Assembly: GCA_905235355.1 (NCBI GenBank)
Contig: CAJOLM010000001.1
Location: 1 to 38,051, forward strand
DNA: 38,051 nucleotides
DNA from: an uncultured Elusimicrobiales bacterium
GTDB lineage: Bacteria > Elusimicrobiota > Elusimicrobia > Elusimicrobiales > Elusimicrobiaceae
Direction of reading: 5' to 3'
Within the stretch, counting starts at the first letter, position 1. The number at the start of each line of letters is the position of its first letter. Positions 20,101-28,373 of the stretch are shown here, piece by piece. The notes beneath the pieces were generated by a model that made no database searches, was not told where the DNA came from, and was given only the letters and a program-made list of their open reading frames with translations. Made by a program: the position numbers and the translations under genes.

Positions 20101-20184
20101 CCGCCCTGCCCCGGGCTTAAAAGCCGCGGCATAGGTGGCAAATTGCTGTTCAAGTGCTCGGTAGGGTCCGTAATAAACGTGCAT
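17164..20184 (-). CDS. addB: AddB-like nuclease subunit (PD-(D/E)XK with Fe-S cysteine staple)
   Basis: LKGIIDRIDIDSTHKTFRVVDYKSGR; DLARCPMKYF plus CEYCPYGAVC; ATGA overlap with addA. Confidence 0.88.
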   Translation of the reverse strand: MHVYYGPYRALEQQFATYAAAFKPGAGRSVLVLCPSGRVAEYLRGLLVRQSGCISNVFFMTFSQLLAALDKESVSSRLPLLPGDSLHDYLLKNLLSKPGLDRYRISRGFVSALRSSLRDLGDALVNVDVLDEHLTTTTDPALLEGEAHWRWLVDVYRAYQTQMDQVPGYRSYQQYFQDALAQVETSKWLADFQEIWVYGFYELTGRQLELFQALRGLGKLAVFWPYTAAPAFTFGRKFFEANILGAATEATALQENETQLAGGEALSCLFTPNSAVHAPENLHFISAPDPEGELFAVVKKMLQLHEEQHIPFEDMAITARSLEAYKTRLPNMLAQNHIPLKADFTFSFSSRPLGVFLLNLLSLLRGGFDREDVLAVVTSPYFKHKNNWRYLIKECLAQRDYAQWTDLVRPTLSSYDPAFLAWLEKIKTQLEFLESAKSWDILCDAAIAFLQDNLDTEHLNAAEQTLWEGVQLLLDSLRRYQVAAAQAGEREFIEEFVNALQNWQQHQVYDQRGGVTVGEVTSLRGLSFEVVFALGINEKSFPQVISEDPVLKDYYRRILRDQLGFWINQKMERFDEERLLFFCMAEAARRQLYLSFLRADSEGKPLVPSGYLAELARAAKMDLMGEKLQRVSGQLTQRLQETAFTYLTKQEMSLALAAQSAPAERYEAAGLCGPQQQTALASARHLAGFGTLTAYDGAIASGTSIFEKQNEGGFSPSALQDLARCPMKYFLAKGIGLKEQEDVFSRAELAPNLRGTAYHTVLMDYYRHLYQEGLAGQLFPSALQARLDESLAKNYTAKSYKTFGIYPVIWELILQDIHDKLSAFVLQDAEQLGSYVPSIFETYFEKIYQPAPQLQMKLKGIIDRIDIDSTHKTFRVVDYKSGRHGGKDLSADMFKYVILQPFIYLILAQQEPQLTSLNSDGAMLLNINKGYAKQELTQARFETVRPRADEFLALLMKLICQGQFFINPGEHCEYCPYGAVCRKDSFRSRARAQHSALASTLQEAKK

Positions 20185-20271
20185 AAAATGCTATAGTAAT
20201 AGTGTTAAAGTTATCTTATACATTATTACATTTTTAGCGCGTATCTGGCGCGATTTATGAGGCTATTATAA

Positions 20272-21051
20272 ATGACTATCTGTGATGCAATACTGCTAGG
20301 ATTATTACAAGCACTAGGTGAATTTTTGCCTATTTCCAGCTCGGCCCATTTAGTGTTGCTTCCCTTTTTCCGCGGGCAAGTTTATCAGGGTGTTACCTTT
20401 GATGTGGTGCTGCATTTAGCCACACTGCTGGCGGTACTGCTATATTTTGCTAAAGACTGGTATCAAATTATTAAAGACGGTCTGACCCGTCCGCGCAGCC
20501 CGGAAGGGAAAACCTTGTGGCTACTGGCGGCGGCTACTGTTCCGGCAGGACTAGCAGGTGTATTATTTGAAGAACAGGTAGAAACCTTGTTCCGCTCTCC
20601 TGTTTCTATTGCCATTTGTTTAATGGTATTTGCGCTAATTCTGGGCTGGGCAGACCGCCGCGCCAAATCTACCGACCAGGCCGTTATATCGCTTAAAACC
20701 ATGTTAATTATCGGCTGCGCACAGGCACTGGCACTCATGCCCGGCGTATCCCGCAGCGGTATTACAATTACCGCCGCATTACTGCTGGGCTTTTCCCGCC
20801 CGCAAAGTGCACGCATTTCCTTTTTACTCTCGGCTCCGATTATTGGTGGCGCAGCGGTACTGCGTTTAAGCCATCTGGCATGGGCTGATATTAATGCTCC
20901 GCTGATATGGGGCTTTATCAGTGCTTTCCTCGGTGCGTTAGTGGTAATCGGCGGACTGATGAAATATATCAAATACCATACCTTTTCCGTATTTGTGTGG
21001 TACCGGTTGTTATTGGGTGCTTTTATTTTAATGTGGTTTGCTTTCCATTGA
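20272..21051 (+). CDS. uppP: Undecaprenyl-diphosphatase UppP/BacA
   Basis: LLQALGEFLPISSSAHL; LMPGVSRSGITITAALLLGFSR. Confidence 0.95.
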   Translation: MTICDAILLGLLQALGEFLPISSSAHLVLLPFFRGQVYQGVTFDVVLHLATLLAVLLYFAKDWYQIIKDGLTRPRSPEGKTLWLLAAATVPAGLAGVLFEEQVETLFRSPVSIAICLMVFALILGWADRRAKSTDQAVISLKTMLIIGCAQALALMPGVSRSGITITAALLLGFSRPQSARISFLLSAPIIGGAAVLRLSHLAWADINAPLIWGFISAFLGALVVIGGLMKYIKYHTFSVFVWYRLLLGAFILMWFAFH

Positions 21052-21060
21052 GGAGATAGT

Positions 21061-21957
21061 ATGAGTTATATATTAGCGATTTGTTTAGCACTTTGTTGGG
21101 GAACGGCTTTCTTAACAACAAAAAATATTGTGACAACCATGCCCCCCTATTGGAGCACTTTCTTTATCGTGTTAGCGGGGCTGCTGTTCCTATCTGCTTT
21201 ATACGCTTTACAACGCAAAAGTCTGCGTATTTCCCCGCGCCAATTATGGAAACCCTGGCTAATTGGCTTGCTACTTATTTTGCTTCCGTTTGCGTCACGC
21301 TCATGGGGACAGCGTTTTATAGATCCCACGGTGGGCGGTCTAATTAATGGCACAGTGCCTATGTGGGCTTTTATTTCAGGGGCCCTACTGCTAAAGGGAG
21401 TGGACCGCTTTACCTGGCGGCGCGCATTGGGAGTATTAATTGGCCTGGCAGGTTTAGTAGCTATTATTGGTCCTTCCTCTATTACGGTGGGAGCGGATAG
21501 CCATTTTTTCTACGGTTGCTTGGCACTGCTGATTATGGCGTGGTCTTATGCACTGGGCAATGTGTTTACCAAAAAAATCATGGTGGATAATACAAGTACC
21601 TCTTTAGAAGCCAACACGTTCCACCAATATGTATTTTCAGCAGCGGTCCTGCTCCTAGTAGCCGCTTTGTTTGAACCGGCTCCTGCGTGGTCGGCTTTTT
21701 CCACAAAAGTAATTATTTCCATTATTTGTGCAGGAGTGTTTTCTTCTGCGATTGCATTTTTGCTACTGCTGGCACTGCTCAAACGCTGGGGGGCCACCCG
21801 CACGTCAGCCATTTCGTATTTTACCCCGGTAGTAGCCATGCTGGGAGATTTTATTGCCACCCAGCGCATCCCGGGCAATAATGAATTGTTTGGTCTTGTG
21901 CTTATTTTCTTAAGTTTGTGGCTTATTCAAAAGCCCATCACTGCCAAACAAAAATAA
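21061..21957 (+). CDS. DMT superfamily (EamA) transporter
   Basis: About 10 TM helices in two EamA-like repeats; SPxxA-like C-terminal pattern YFTPVVAMLGDF. Confidence 0.9.
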   Translation: MSYILAICLALCWGTAFLTTKNIVTTMPPYWSTFFIVLAGLLFLSALYALQRKSLRISPRQLWKPWLIGLLLILLPFASRSWGQRFIDPTVGGLINGTVPMWAFISGALLLKGVDRFTWRRALGVLIGLAGLVAIIGPSSITVGADSHFFYGCLALLIMAWSYALGNVFTKKIMVDNTSTSLEANTFHQYVFSAAVLLLVAALFEPAPAWSAFSTKVIISIICAGVFSSAIAFLLLLALLKRWGATRTSAISYFTPVVAMLGDFIATQRIPGNNELFGLVLIFLSLWLIQKPITAKQK

Positions 21958-21962
21958 TTTGC

Positions 21963-21992
21963 AAAAAGCCCCGCTAATCTGCGGGGCTTTTT
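21963..21992. terminator. Bidirectional terminator between convergent genes
   Basis: aaaaagccccgc - taatct - gcggggcttttt. Confidence 0.92.
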
Positions 21993-22009
21993 TAATACAC
22001 ACAAATGAT

Positions 22010-22960
22010 TTATTTGGTAAATTGAGCCGCTTGTTCCACTGCTTCTTGCCAAGATAGCTGGTTTACCACTGCTGAACTTACCTTGCTGATCAGCAGCTCC
22101 AGATGCGAAACAGCATGTACCACTTCTTCCCCTATTTTCCCTTGGTCAAAAGCTTTTTCTATTGCATCTAATGTGCCTGCTGTATCCTGCGGAGCTAGAA
22201 TAAAATCTACCCCACAAGTAATCATTTGCAAAATAGCGGCGCGCTCATTTTTGATGTGACTTCTAAAAAGAGGGGCACTCATCACGCTGCCTTTATAATT
22301 AAGACGTTTTTTGAGCAATTCACAAATAACCCGTTGTGACATGGTGGCCCGGTTGGCCGCATCCAAATTACTAAATACCATATCAGAAAGCATAACTGCA
22401 TCTGCTAGGCGAAATAAATGCTTGTATGGAACAAATTCCGCTTCTTCCAACTGGGATAACGGTTTTAAAATACCGCTCGTTCCCGGAAAAGATTTCAAGC
22501 AGTTCAATACTCCGCCATTAGCCAGCCCGGCGGCATAATCTTCACACAGACGAGCTATCTGTTGGGGATCTTCTCCAAAGCATGGGCTTTGATATCCCAA
22601 ATCTGCCACAGGCCCTAATAACCAATTAATTCCTACACTACGCGCCAAACGCGCATTGATTAAGCCCTTGCGGTATGCACCATCATTATAGGTGTTATGT
22701 TGTTTGCCCAGCACTGCGTTAGAAGGCAATTTAGGCGCATCTGTAATCACATCACTAATATCTTCGGAAATATCCGCGCAGATTAAGATATGGTCATAGG
22801 GAGAAGCTTCTTGCATGGCGGCCACAAAATCTGCCGTCTCTTGGGCCGTACCGCCATACACACAAAATCCGCCCACCCCTCTTTGGGCGGCTTTCTTGGC
22901 TACCTCAAAATCACTTTGTCCAAACCAAAAACCAGGAAAAACAATGCGTGTGGGTTTCAT
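22010..22960 (-). CDS. GH3 N-terminal-domain-like (NagZ-fold) protein lacking canonical catalytic residues
   Basis: GVGGFCVYGG, GINWLLGPVADL, LKSFPGTSG in place of KHFPGHG, ELLKKRLNYKGSVMSAPLF in place of ..GVIFSDDL; SD ggag before ATG at 22960. Confidence 0.75.
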   Translation of the reverse strand: MKPTRIVFPGFWFGQSDFEVAKKAAQRGVGGFCVYGGTAQETADFVAAMQEASPYDHILICADISEDISDVITDAPKLPSNAVLGKQHNTYNDGAYRKGLINARLARSVGINWLLGPVADLGYQSPCFGEDPQQIARLCEDYAAGLANGGVLNCLKSFPGTSGILKPLSQLEEAEFVPYKHLFRLADAVMLSDMVFSNLDAANRATMSQRVICELLKKRLNYKGSVMSAPLFRSHIKNERAAILQMITCGVDFILAPQDTAGTLDAIEKAFDQGKIGEEVVHAVSHLELLISKVSSAVVNQLSWQEAVEQAAQFTK

Positions 22961-22981
22961 GTGCTTCTCCTCTAACAAGTA

Positions 22982-23806
22982 TTAGTTTAATATAGACGGA
23001 AATAATTCTCCCTCTACAGGTGCTGTTTGTTCAAATGTTTCTTCCGGCAAATCTGTTATATCAGGTATTTGCTCGGGTTTTTGCGGGGTCTGCAACCATT
23101 GTAATAATTCGGGGCTGACCCAAGCATCTAGCAGCTCATGTCCTTTTTTATCGTAGGCAGTGGCAAAGGTGACATTGCCTTCCCCGCTAGATAAAAAGGC
23201 CACATTGCGCATCACACTCGCTTCTAAAAATGTTTTTTTATCGTCAGCAGCCGCAGCAATAAATACTTTCCCTTTGTACACGCGCAACGCCGGGATAGGC
23301 AACACATCGCGATAATTGGTAACCGGTGTCAACAGGGCAATCCCGCCCACTTGCGGCCATAAACTCACAGCCTTCGCGGTCACATTAGCCCCCATACCGG
23401 CCCCGATAAGAAAAATATTTTCTTCCGGTATGTTTTTCTCTTTTAAAAATTCCACCGCGGCATTTACATCACGCGTCATTTTATTATATTCATTATCTAC
23501 GCCTTCTTTGGCAAATCCTCTGTAACCGCCCAAGTTGACGCTTTTTCCGTGGCCACGCAAATCAAGTGCTAAATATCCGAAACCTTTATCCGCTAATTTT
23601 TGGGTAAACGTTTCAAAACGCTTGTGATTATCGCCAATATCATGCAACAAGATAACCGTTTTATTATCTCCTTGAGCGGGCAAATATACCGCGGACAAAT
23701 TCCATCCGTCTTGCGTCCGAAAGGAAACGTCCGATCCTTTCATTTCCGCCCGCGACAAGGCGGGACTTAATATGGCTAAACTGATTAGTAGAATAATTCT
23801 TTTCAT
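22982..23806 (-). CDS. Secreted alpha/beta hydrolase-fold protein with altered nucleophile elbow (GAGMG)
   Basis: Signal peptide; VILLHDIGDNHKRFE, LALDLRGHGKS, IFLIGAGMGANV, KKGHELL. Confidence 0.85.
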   Translation of the reverse strand: MKRIILLISLAILSPALSRAEMKGSDVSFRTQDGWNLSAVYLPAQGDNKTVILLHDIGDNHKRFETFTQKLADKGFGYLALDLRGHGKSVNLGGYRGFAKEGVDNEYNKMTRDVNAAVEFLKEKNIPEENIFLIGAGMGANVTAKAVSLWPQVGGIALLTPVTNYRDVLPIPALRVYKGKVFIAAAADDKKTFLEASVMRNVAFLSSGEGNVTFATAYDKKGHELLDAWVSPELLQWLQTPQKPEQIPDITDLPEETFEQTAPVEGELFPSILN

Positions 23807-24255
23807 GGTAAAATTTCTTCCGGTTTAAACCACAGCGCAATTTCACGTGCGGCATCTTCTGCATTGCCGGAAGCGTGTACCGCATTTTGCATCACATCAT
23901 TTTTAATGCAGCCAAATTGCCCGCGCAGCGTCCACGGTTCTGCCTTCTCCGGATTAGTCGCCCCTAATACAGTGCGCACTTTGCTGATAGCATTTTCACC
24001 GCGCAGCACAAAGGCATACATACGGTGATCGGGCAAATTATTAAAATTGCCCATCATAAAATCAATGACACTATCCACAAACGGCGTGCCTTTTAAATTG
24101 GCATAATGCTGCTCCCATAAGGCGCGGTTGGTAACCACGGCTTTAGCCGCAACAATGTCTAATCCTAAAGACTCAAAACGGCTTAACACAATCCCGATTA
24201 ATCTTTTTTGTATGGTATCGGGTTTCATTAAAATTAAAGTCTGTTCCATACGCAT
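23803..24255 (-). CDS. ndk: Nucleoside diphosphate kinase
   Basis: LILMKPDTIQKRLIG, RGQFGCIKNDVMQNAVHASGN; start ATG at 24255 or 24249. Confidence 0.93.
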   Translation of the reverse strand: MRMEQTLILMKPDTIQKRLIGIVLSRFESLGLDIVAAKAVVTNRALWEQHYANLKGTPFVDSVIDFMMGNFNNLPDHRMYAFVLRGENAISKVRTVLGATNPEKAEPWTLRGQFGCIKNDVMQNAVHASGNAEDAAREIALWFKPEEILP

Positions 24256-24337
24256 ATTATACCTTAAATTTTGTGCAAAACCCACTCCTTCGCGTGCGTA
24301 CTATGATATAATAAAATAAATAAGTGAGGTTACCCCT

Positions 24338-25399
24338 ATGGCAGATAATACTTCTTTGAAATTTGGCGTCATCGGCGCCGGAAAAATTGGCACATTTCAT
24401 ACGCGTACATTAGCTAAGATGAAAGGCGTCACACTCGTCGGCGTGTGTGACCCGGATTTAATGCGCGCCCAAAAATTAGCTTGGGCCCACAATGCTACCC
24501 CCTATTCCCACATGGAAGAACTCGTACCGCAAGTAGATGCTATCATTGTGGCGGCTCCCACGCCGTTGCATCATCAAATCGGCATGTACTGCTTGGAACA
24601 CGGCGTGCATACGCTGGTAGAAAAACCGATTGCCGTTACACTAGACGAAGCACGCGATTTAATTAATGCCGCCAAACTGCATAATCGTATTTTGCAAGTA
24701 GGCCATGTGGAACGCTTTAATCCGGCAGTAGTGGAAGCCGTCAAATATATTGAAAACCCCATGTTTATTACCATGAACCGCTTGGGGCCTTATGACCCGC
24801 GCATGAAGAGCATTGGCGTAGTGCTGGATTTAATGATTCATGATATTGACCTGCTGCTTACCCTGGTAAACAGCGAAGTGGTCAGCATAGATGCCATGGG
24901 GCTAAGTGTGTTTTCCAAACACGAGGATATTGCCAATGTGCGCATCCGCTTTGCCAACGGAGCGCTGGCAGATTTAACCGCCAGCCGCGCCAGTTTTGAA
25001 CGCGCCCGCTTTATGCACTTGTTCCAAAAAGATGCGTACATTTCCGTGGACTTTATGAACGCCCGCGTGAAACTTTATAAGAAGGAAAAACCGGTCATTG
25101 AGTCTATGCAAGACCTCACCGTTACGTATCCGCCGGTACAAAAGCAGCTGCCTATCACGTCTGAAATTTTGCATTTTATTGACTGTATCAAAACGCAAAA
25201 AACACCCGCCCCCAGCGGCGAAAAGGGCAGCAAAGCCTTAGAGTTGGCCCTTAAAATTACAGACTGCATTACCCGTTTTGATATTCCCAAAACAGGACAC
25301 TTGCACACGCCCAAACCGTTTCAAGTAGTGCATGATGTAGCCAAGGCAGCTCAAATTATGCTGGGCGAAACCATTGGTCAATTCAAACAGGATAAATAA
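24338..25399 (+). CDS. Gfo/Idh/MocA family oxidoreductase
   Basis: FGVIGAGKIGTFHTRTLAKM, EKPIAVTLDEA, QVGHVERFNPAV. Confidence 0.93.
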   Translation: MADNTSLKFGVIGAGKIGTFHTRTLAKMKGVTLVGVCDPDLMRAQKLAWAHNATPYSHMEELVPQVDAIIVAAPTPLHHQIGMYCLEHGVHTLVEKPIAVTLDEARDLINAAKLHNRILQVGHVERFNPAVVEAVKYIENPMFITMNRLGPYDPRMKSIGVVLDLMIHDIDLLLTLVNSEVVSIDAMGLSVFSKHEDIANVRIRFANGALADLTASRASFERARFMHLFQKDAYISVDFMNARVKLYKKEKPVIESMQDLTVTYPPVQKQLPITSEILHFIDCIKTQKTPAPSGEKGSKALELALKITDCITRFDIPKTGHLHTPKPFQVVHDVAKAAQIMLGETIGQFKQDK

Positions 25400-25400
25400 T

Positions 25401-26558
25401 ATGGCTACGATTACTCCTTTAGCTAAAAACATTTTAATCGTCGCCGGAGATATCTCCGGGGATTTGCACGCCAGCTCTTTAATTGCCGAACTGAAAAAAT
25501 TAGATCCGGAAATAAAAGTAACTGCTATCGGCGGCCCGCTGATGGAAAAACAGGCCGACACTTTCCTGTTTAATTTAGCCGCGCAAGGTGCCAGCGGCTT
25601 TGTAGAACCGCTTAAAAAAATGCCGCTGTGGATGAACCTCATGAAACAAATCCGCCAGTATATGGAAACGCAAAATCCGTCGGCGGTCATTGTAGTAGAT
25701 TTTTACGGGTTTAATCATCAGGTGCTGGGTATGGCAGCACACCGCGAAATTCCGGCATACTATTATGTCACGCCGCAAGTGTGGGCCAGCCGCCAGTACC
25801 GCGCTAAAAATTTAGCCAAACTGACCAAAAAAATGTTTGTGATTTATCCCTTTGAGCCGGAGTTCCACAAAAAATACGGCGGTAATGCTGTGTTCCTGGG
25901 CAATCCGCTGCTAGACATTATGCCGGACCCCTTGCCTTATACACCCACCGACCCGAAAGACGTGAAAAATAAAGCATGGAAACTTGGCATTTTGCCGGGC
26001 AGCCGCAGCGGGGAAATTAACCGCTTGACCCCGGTATTTTATCAGACCTTTAAAAAAGTGCTCAAAGAATTTCCGAACACGCAAGCTTATTTGTTTGCTT
26101 TGCCAAGCGCGGATGAAAAAGCGTTGCGGGCTTTACTAGGCGAGGAGCCGCACCCGAATTTCCATATCGTTAAAGATAAAAATTACCAGATGCGCGGCCA
26201 AATGGATTTCCTATTAGCTTGCTCCGGTACGGCTACATTAGAAAATGCTTTGCTGGGCGTGCCAATGGTGGTGGCGTATAAACTGTCTTGGATTACTTAT
26301 CATATTGCTAAAGCTGTGATTAAAGTGCCGTATATTTCGCTCGTCAATTTACTTGCGAAAAAGCAGCTGGTAAAAGAATTAATCCAGGGGGACGCCAATG
26401 CTAATTCCCTGGCAGCCGAAACAATGGCTATGTTCCAAAACCCGGCCAACTTAACAAAGCAGCGCCAGGAACTGCTGAAACTGCGCGCCTGGCTGGGTGA
26501 AAAAGGTGTGGCAGCACGCGCCGCCAAAGAAATTTTAGCTGATATTGTGAAGAAATAA
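25401..26558 (+). CDS. lpxB: Lipid-A-disaccharide synthase
   Basis: ILIVAGDISGDLHASSLIAEL, YYVTPQVWASR, GILPGSRSGEI, GTATLENALLGVPMVVAYKLS; start at 25401. Confidence 0.95.
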   Translation: MATITPLAKNILIVAGDISGDLHASSLIAELKKLDPEIKVTAIGGPLMEKQADTFLFNLAAQGASGFVEPLKKMPLWMNLMKQIRQYMETQNPSAVIVVDFYGFNHQVLGMAAHREIPAYYYVTPQVWASRQYRAKNLAKLTKKMFVIYPFEPEFHKKYGGNAVFLGNPLLDIMPDPLPYTPTDPKDVKNKAWKLGILPGSRSGEINRLTPVFYQTFKKVLKEFPNTQAYLFALPSADEKALRALLGEEPHPNFHIVKDKNYQMRGQMDFLLACSGTATLENALLGVPMVVAYKLSWITYHIAKAVIKVPYISLVNLLAKKQLVKELIQGDANANSLAAETMAMFQNPANLTKQRQELLKLRAWLGEKGVAARAAKEILADIVKK

Positions 26559-26559
26559 T

Positions 26560-28005
26560 ATGGTACTAGAACTGAGCGAACTGATTAAGCAATTTAAAGA
26601 ATATACCCCCAACGCAGATACCACTATGTTGGAGAAAGCTTATCATTTCGCTGAGGAAAAACACAAGGACCAAAAACGCGAAACCGGGGAGCCTTATTTT
26701 ATCCATTGTGCAGCGGTGGCGCAAATCCTGCTGGACTTTAAAATGGATGAGGAAACTATTTGCGCCGGGCTGTTGCATGACACGGTGGAAGATACGGGCG
26801 TGACGGCAGAGGACCTGAAAAAAGAATTTAATAAAGAAATTGCGCACCTCGTACAAGGCGTGACCAAAATCAGCGATTTAAAATTTTCTTCTACTGACGA
26901 AGAAACCGTAGAAAACTGGCGCAAGATGTTGGTAGCTGTAGCAGAAGACGTGCGCGTCATTTTAGTCAAACTGGCTGACCGCACACACAATATGCGTACC
27001 ATGGACGTCATGCCGCCCGAAAAACAAAAATTTAAAGCGTATGAAACCATTACTCTGTACGCGCCGTTGGCCCAGCGTCTGGGTATGTTTACTATCAAGA
27101 CAGAGCTGGAAGATTTATCCTTTAAATATTTGCATCCGGAAGAATATAAAGACCTGGTCGCCCAGGTGGAAAAACGCACCGCAGACCGCGCAGCCGCCCT
27201 CAATGAATTTAAGCGTATGTTAGAGCCGGCGCTGCAAGAAGAAGGCTTACAATACCGCCTGCTTTCCCGCGCGAAAAACTATTATTCCATTTACCGCAAA
27301 ATGCAAAAGCAGCATTTAAGTTTTTCTGAAATCCAAGACTCTTTGGGTGTGCGTATCATTACACAAAACGTGTCCGATTGTTACAAGGCGCTGGGGATTG
27401 TACACTCCCGCTTTAAACCGCTGGCCGGCACGTTTACCGATTATATCGCCACACCCAAAACAAATATGTACCAAAGCATACACACCACAGTACTCGTGCC
27501 GACGGGCGATATTGTAGAAATACAAATCCGCACCGAGGAAATGCACCGCACCTGTGAGTATGGTATCGCGGCACATTGGCGCTATAAATTAGGCGGCAAA
27601 AAAGATAAAAACTTTGACGAAAAAATTAACTGGATCCGCCAATGGATTGAGTGGCAGCGCGACCTGACCGCCCCGCGCGAATTTTTAGACGGCTTTCAAA
27701 CCGATATCAATTTACAACAGGTCTTTGTGTTTACTCCGCAGGCAGATGTGAAATCCTTGCCGGACGGCTCCACGCCCATTGATTTTGCCTATGCTATTCA
27801 TACCGACATTGGGGACCGCTACATGGGGGCCAAGGTCAACAACCGCATGGTCAGCATGAACTATGTTTTCAAAACGGGCGACGTGTGCGAAATTATCACC
27901 AAGAAAAACGCAGAGCCCAAACGTGACTGGCTGGAACATGCCAAAACCGCCAATGCCCGCAGCCGCATCAAACGCTATTTGCGCGCCAAGGGAGAAGATA
28001 TCTAA
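26560..28005 (+). CDS. Rel/SpoT-type (p)ppGpp synthetase/hydrolase, short form (HD + synthetase + TGS, no ACT)
   Basis: HDTVED, DSLGVRIIT, YQSIHTTVLVPTG, EIQIRTEEMH, TGS VFVFTPQADVKSLPDGSTPIDFAYAIHTDIG; 481 aa. Confidence 0.93.
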   Translation: MVLELSELIKQFKEYTPNADTTMLEKAYHFAEEKHKDQKRETGEPYFIHCAAVAQILLDFKMDEETICAGLLHDTVEDTGVTAEDLKKEFNKEIAHLVQGVTKISDLKFSSTDEETVENWRKMLVAVAEDVRVILVKLADRTHNMRTMDVMPPEKQKFKAYETITLYAPLAQRLGMFTIKTELEDLSFKYLHPEEYKDLVAQVEKRTADRAAALNEFKRMLEPALQEEGLQYRLLSRAKNYYSIYRKMQKQHLSFSEIQDSLGVRIITQNVSDCYKALGIVHSRFKPLAGTFTDYIATPKTNMYQSIHTTVLVPTGDIVEIQIRTEEMHRTCEYGIAAHWRYKLGGKKDKNFDEKINWIRQWIEWQRDLTAPREFLDGFQTDINLQQVFVFTPQADVKSLPDGSTPIDFAYAIHTDIGDRYMGAKVNNRMVSMNYVFKTGDVCEIITKKNAEPKRDWLEHAKTANARSRIKRYLRAKGEDI

Positions 28006-28292
28006 TGCCCGATTGCCCGCGCTGCCATGAAAAAGTAGATTTAACAGACGCCTATTGCCGCACCTGCGGGCGCGCCCTGCAGCCGCGCCTGGGGTTTTGG
28101 TTTTCTCACTCCGGCATTTTATTGCAAGCACTGTGCATTGGGCCGTTTGCGCTGATTTGCGTGTGGATGTCCCGTCGGATTTCGCTGCTGGCTAAATGGC
28201 TGTGGACTATCGGCCTCGTCCTATTTTCTGCTTACCTTATATATGGTATTTATCAAACTATAATGCTTTTGCTATCTGCGTTCTCTTTTTAA
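28005..28292 (+). CDS. Small zinc-ribbon + transmembrane protein, translationally coupled to rel (TAATG)
   Basis: CPRCHEK...CRTCGRAL plus two hydrophobic helices; start overlaps rel stop. Confidence 0.75.
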   Translation: MPDCPRCHEKVDLTDAYCRTCGRALQPRLGFWFSHSGILLQALCIGPFALICVWMSRRISLLAKWLWTIGLVLFSAYLIYGIYQTIMLLLSAFSF

Positions 28293-28373
28293 TTTTTTGC
28301 AATTTTTTACCGCACTCCTTGTATTATTTTGTAAAATATGGGGTACCCTTTTTATAAATAAGTGAGGATAAAA

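Noticed and set aside
23803-24255. Ndk active-site region HASGN instead of HGSDS
   Set aside because: Catalytic His is kept and such variants occur in natural Ndk groups as far as I recall; not strong evidence of altered function.
24240-24275. TATAAT directly before ndk ATG, considered as leaderless transcription
   Set aside because: An AAGG is also positioned as a Shine-Dalgarno for ATG 24255 and no good -35 is visible, so the case is too weak without TSS data.
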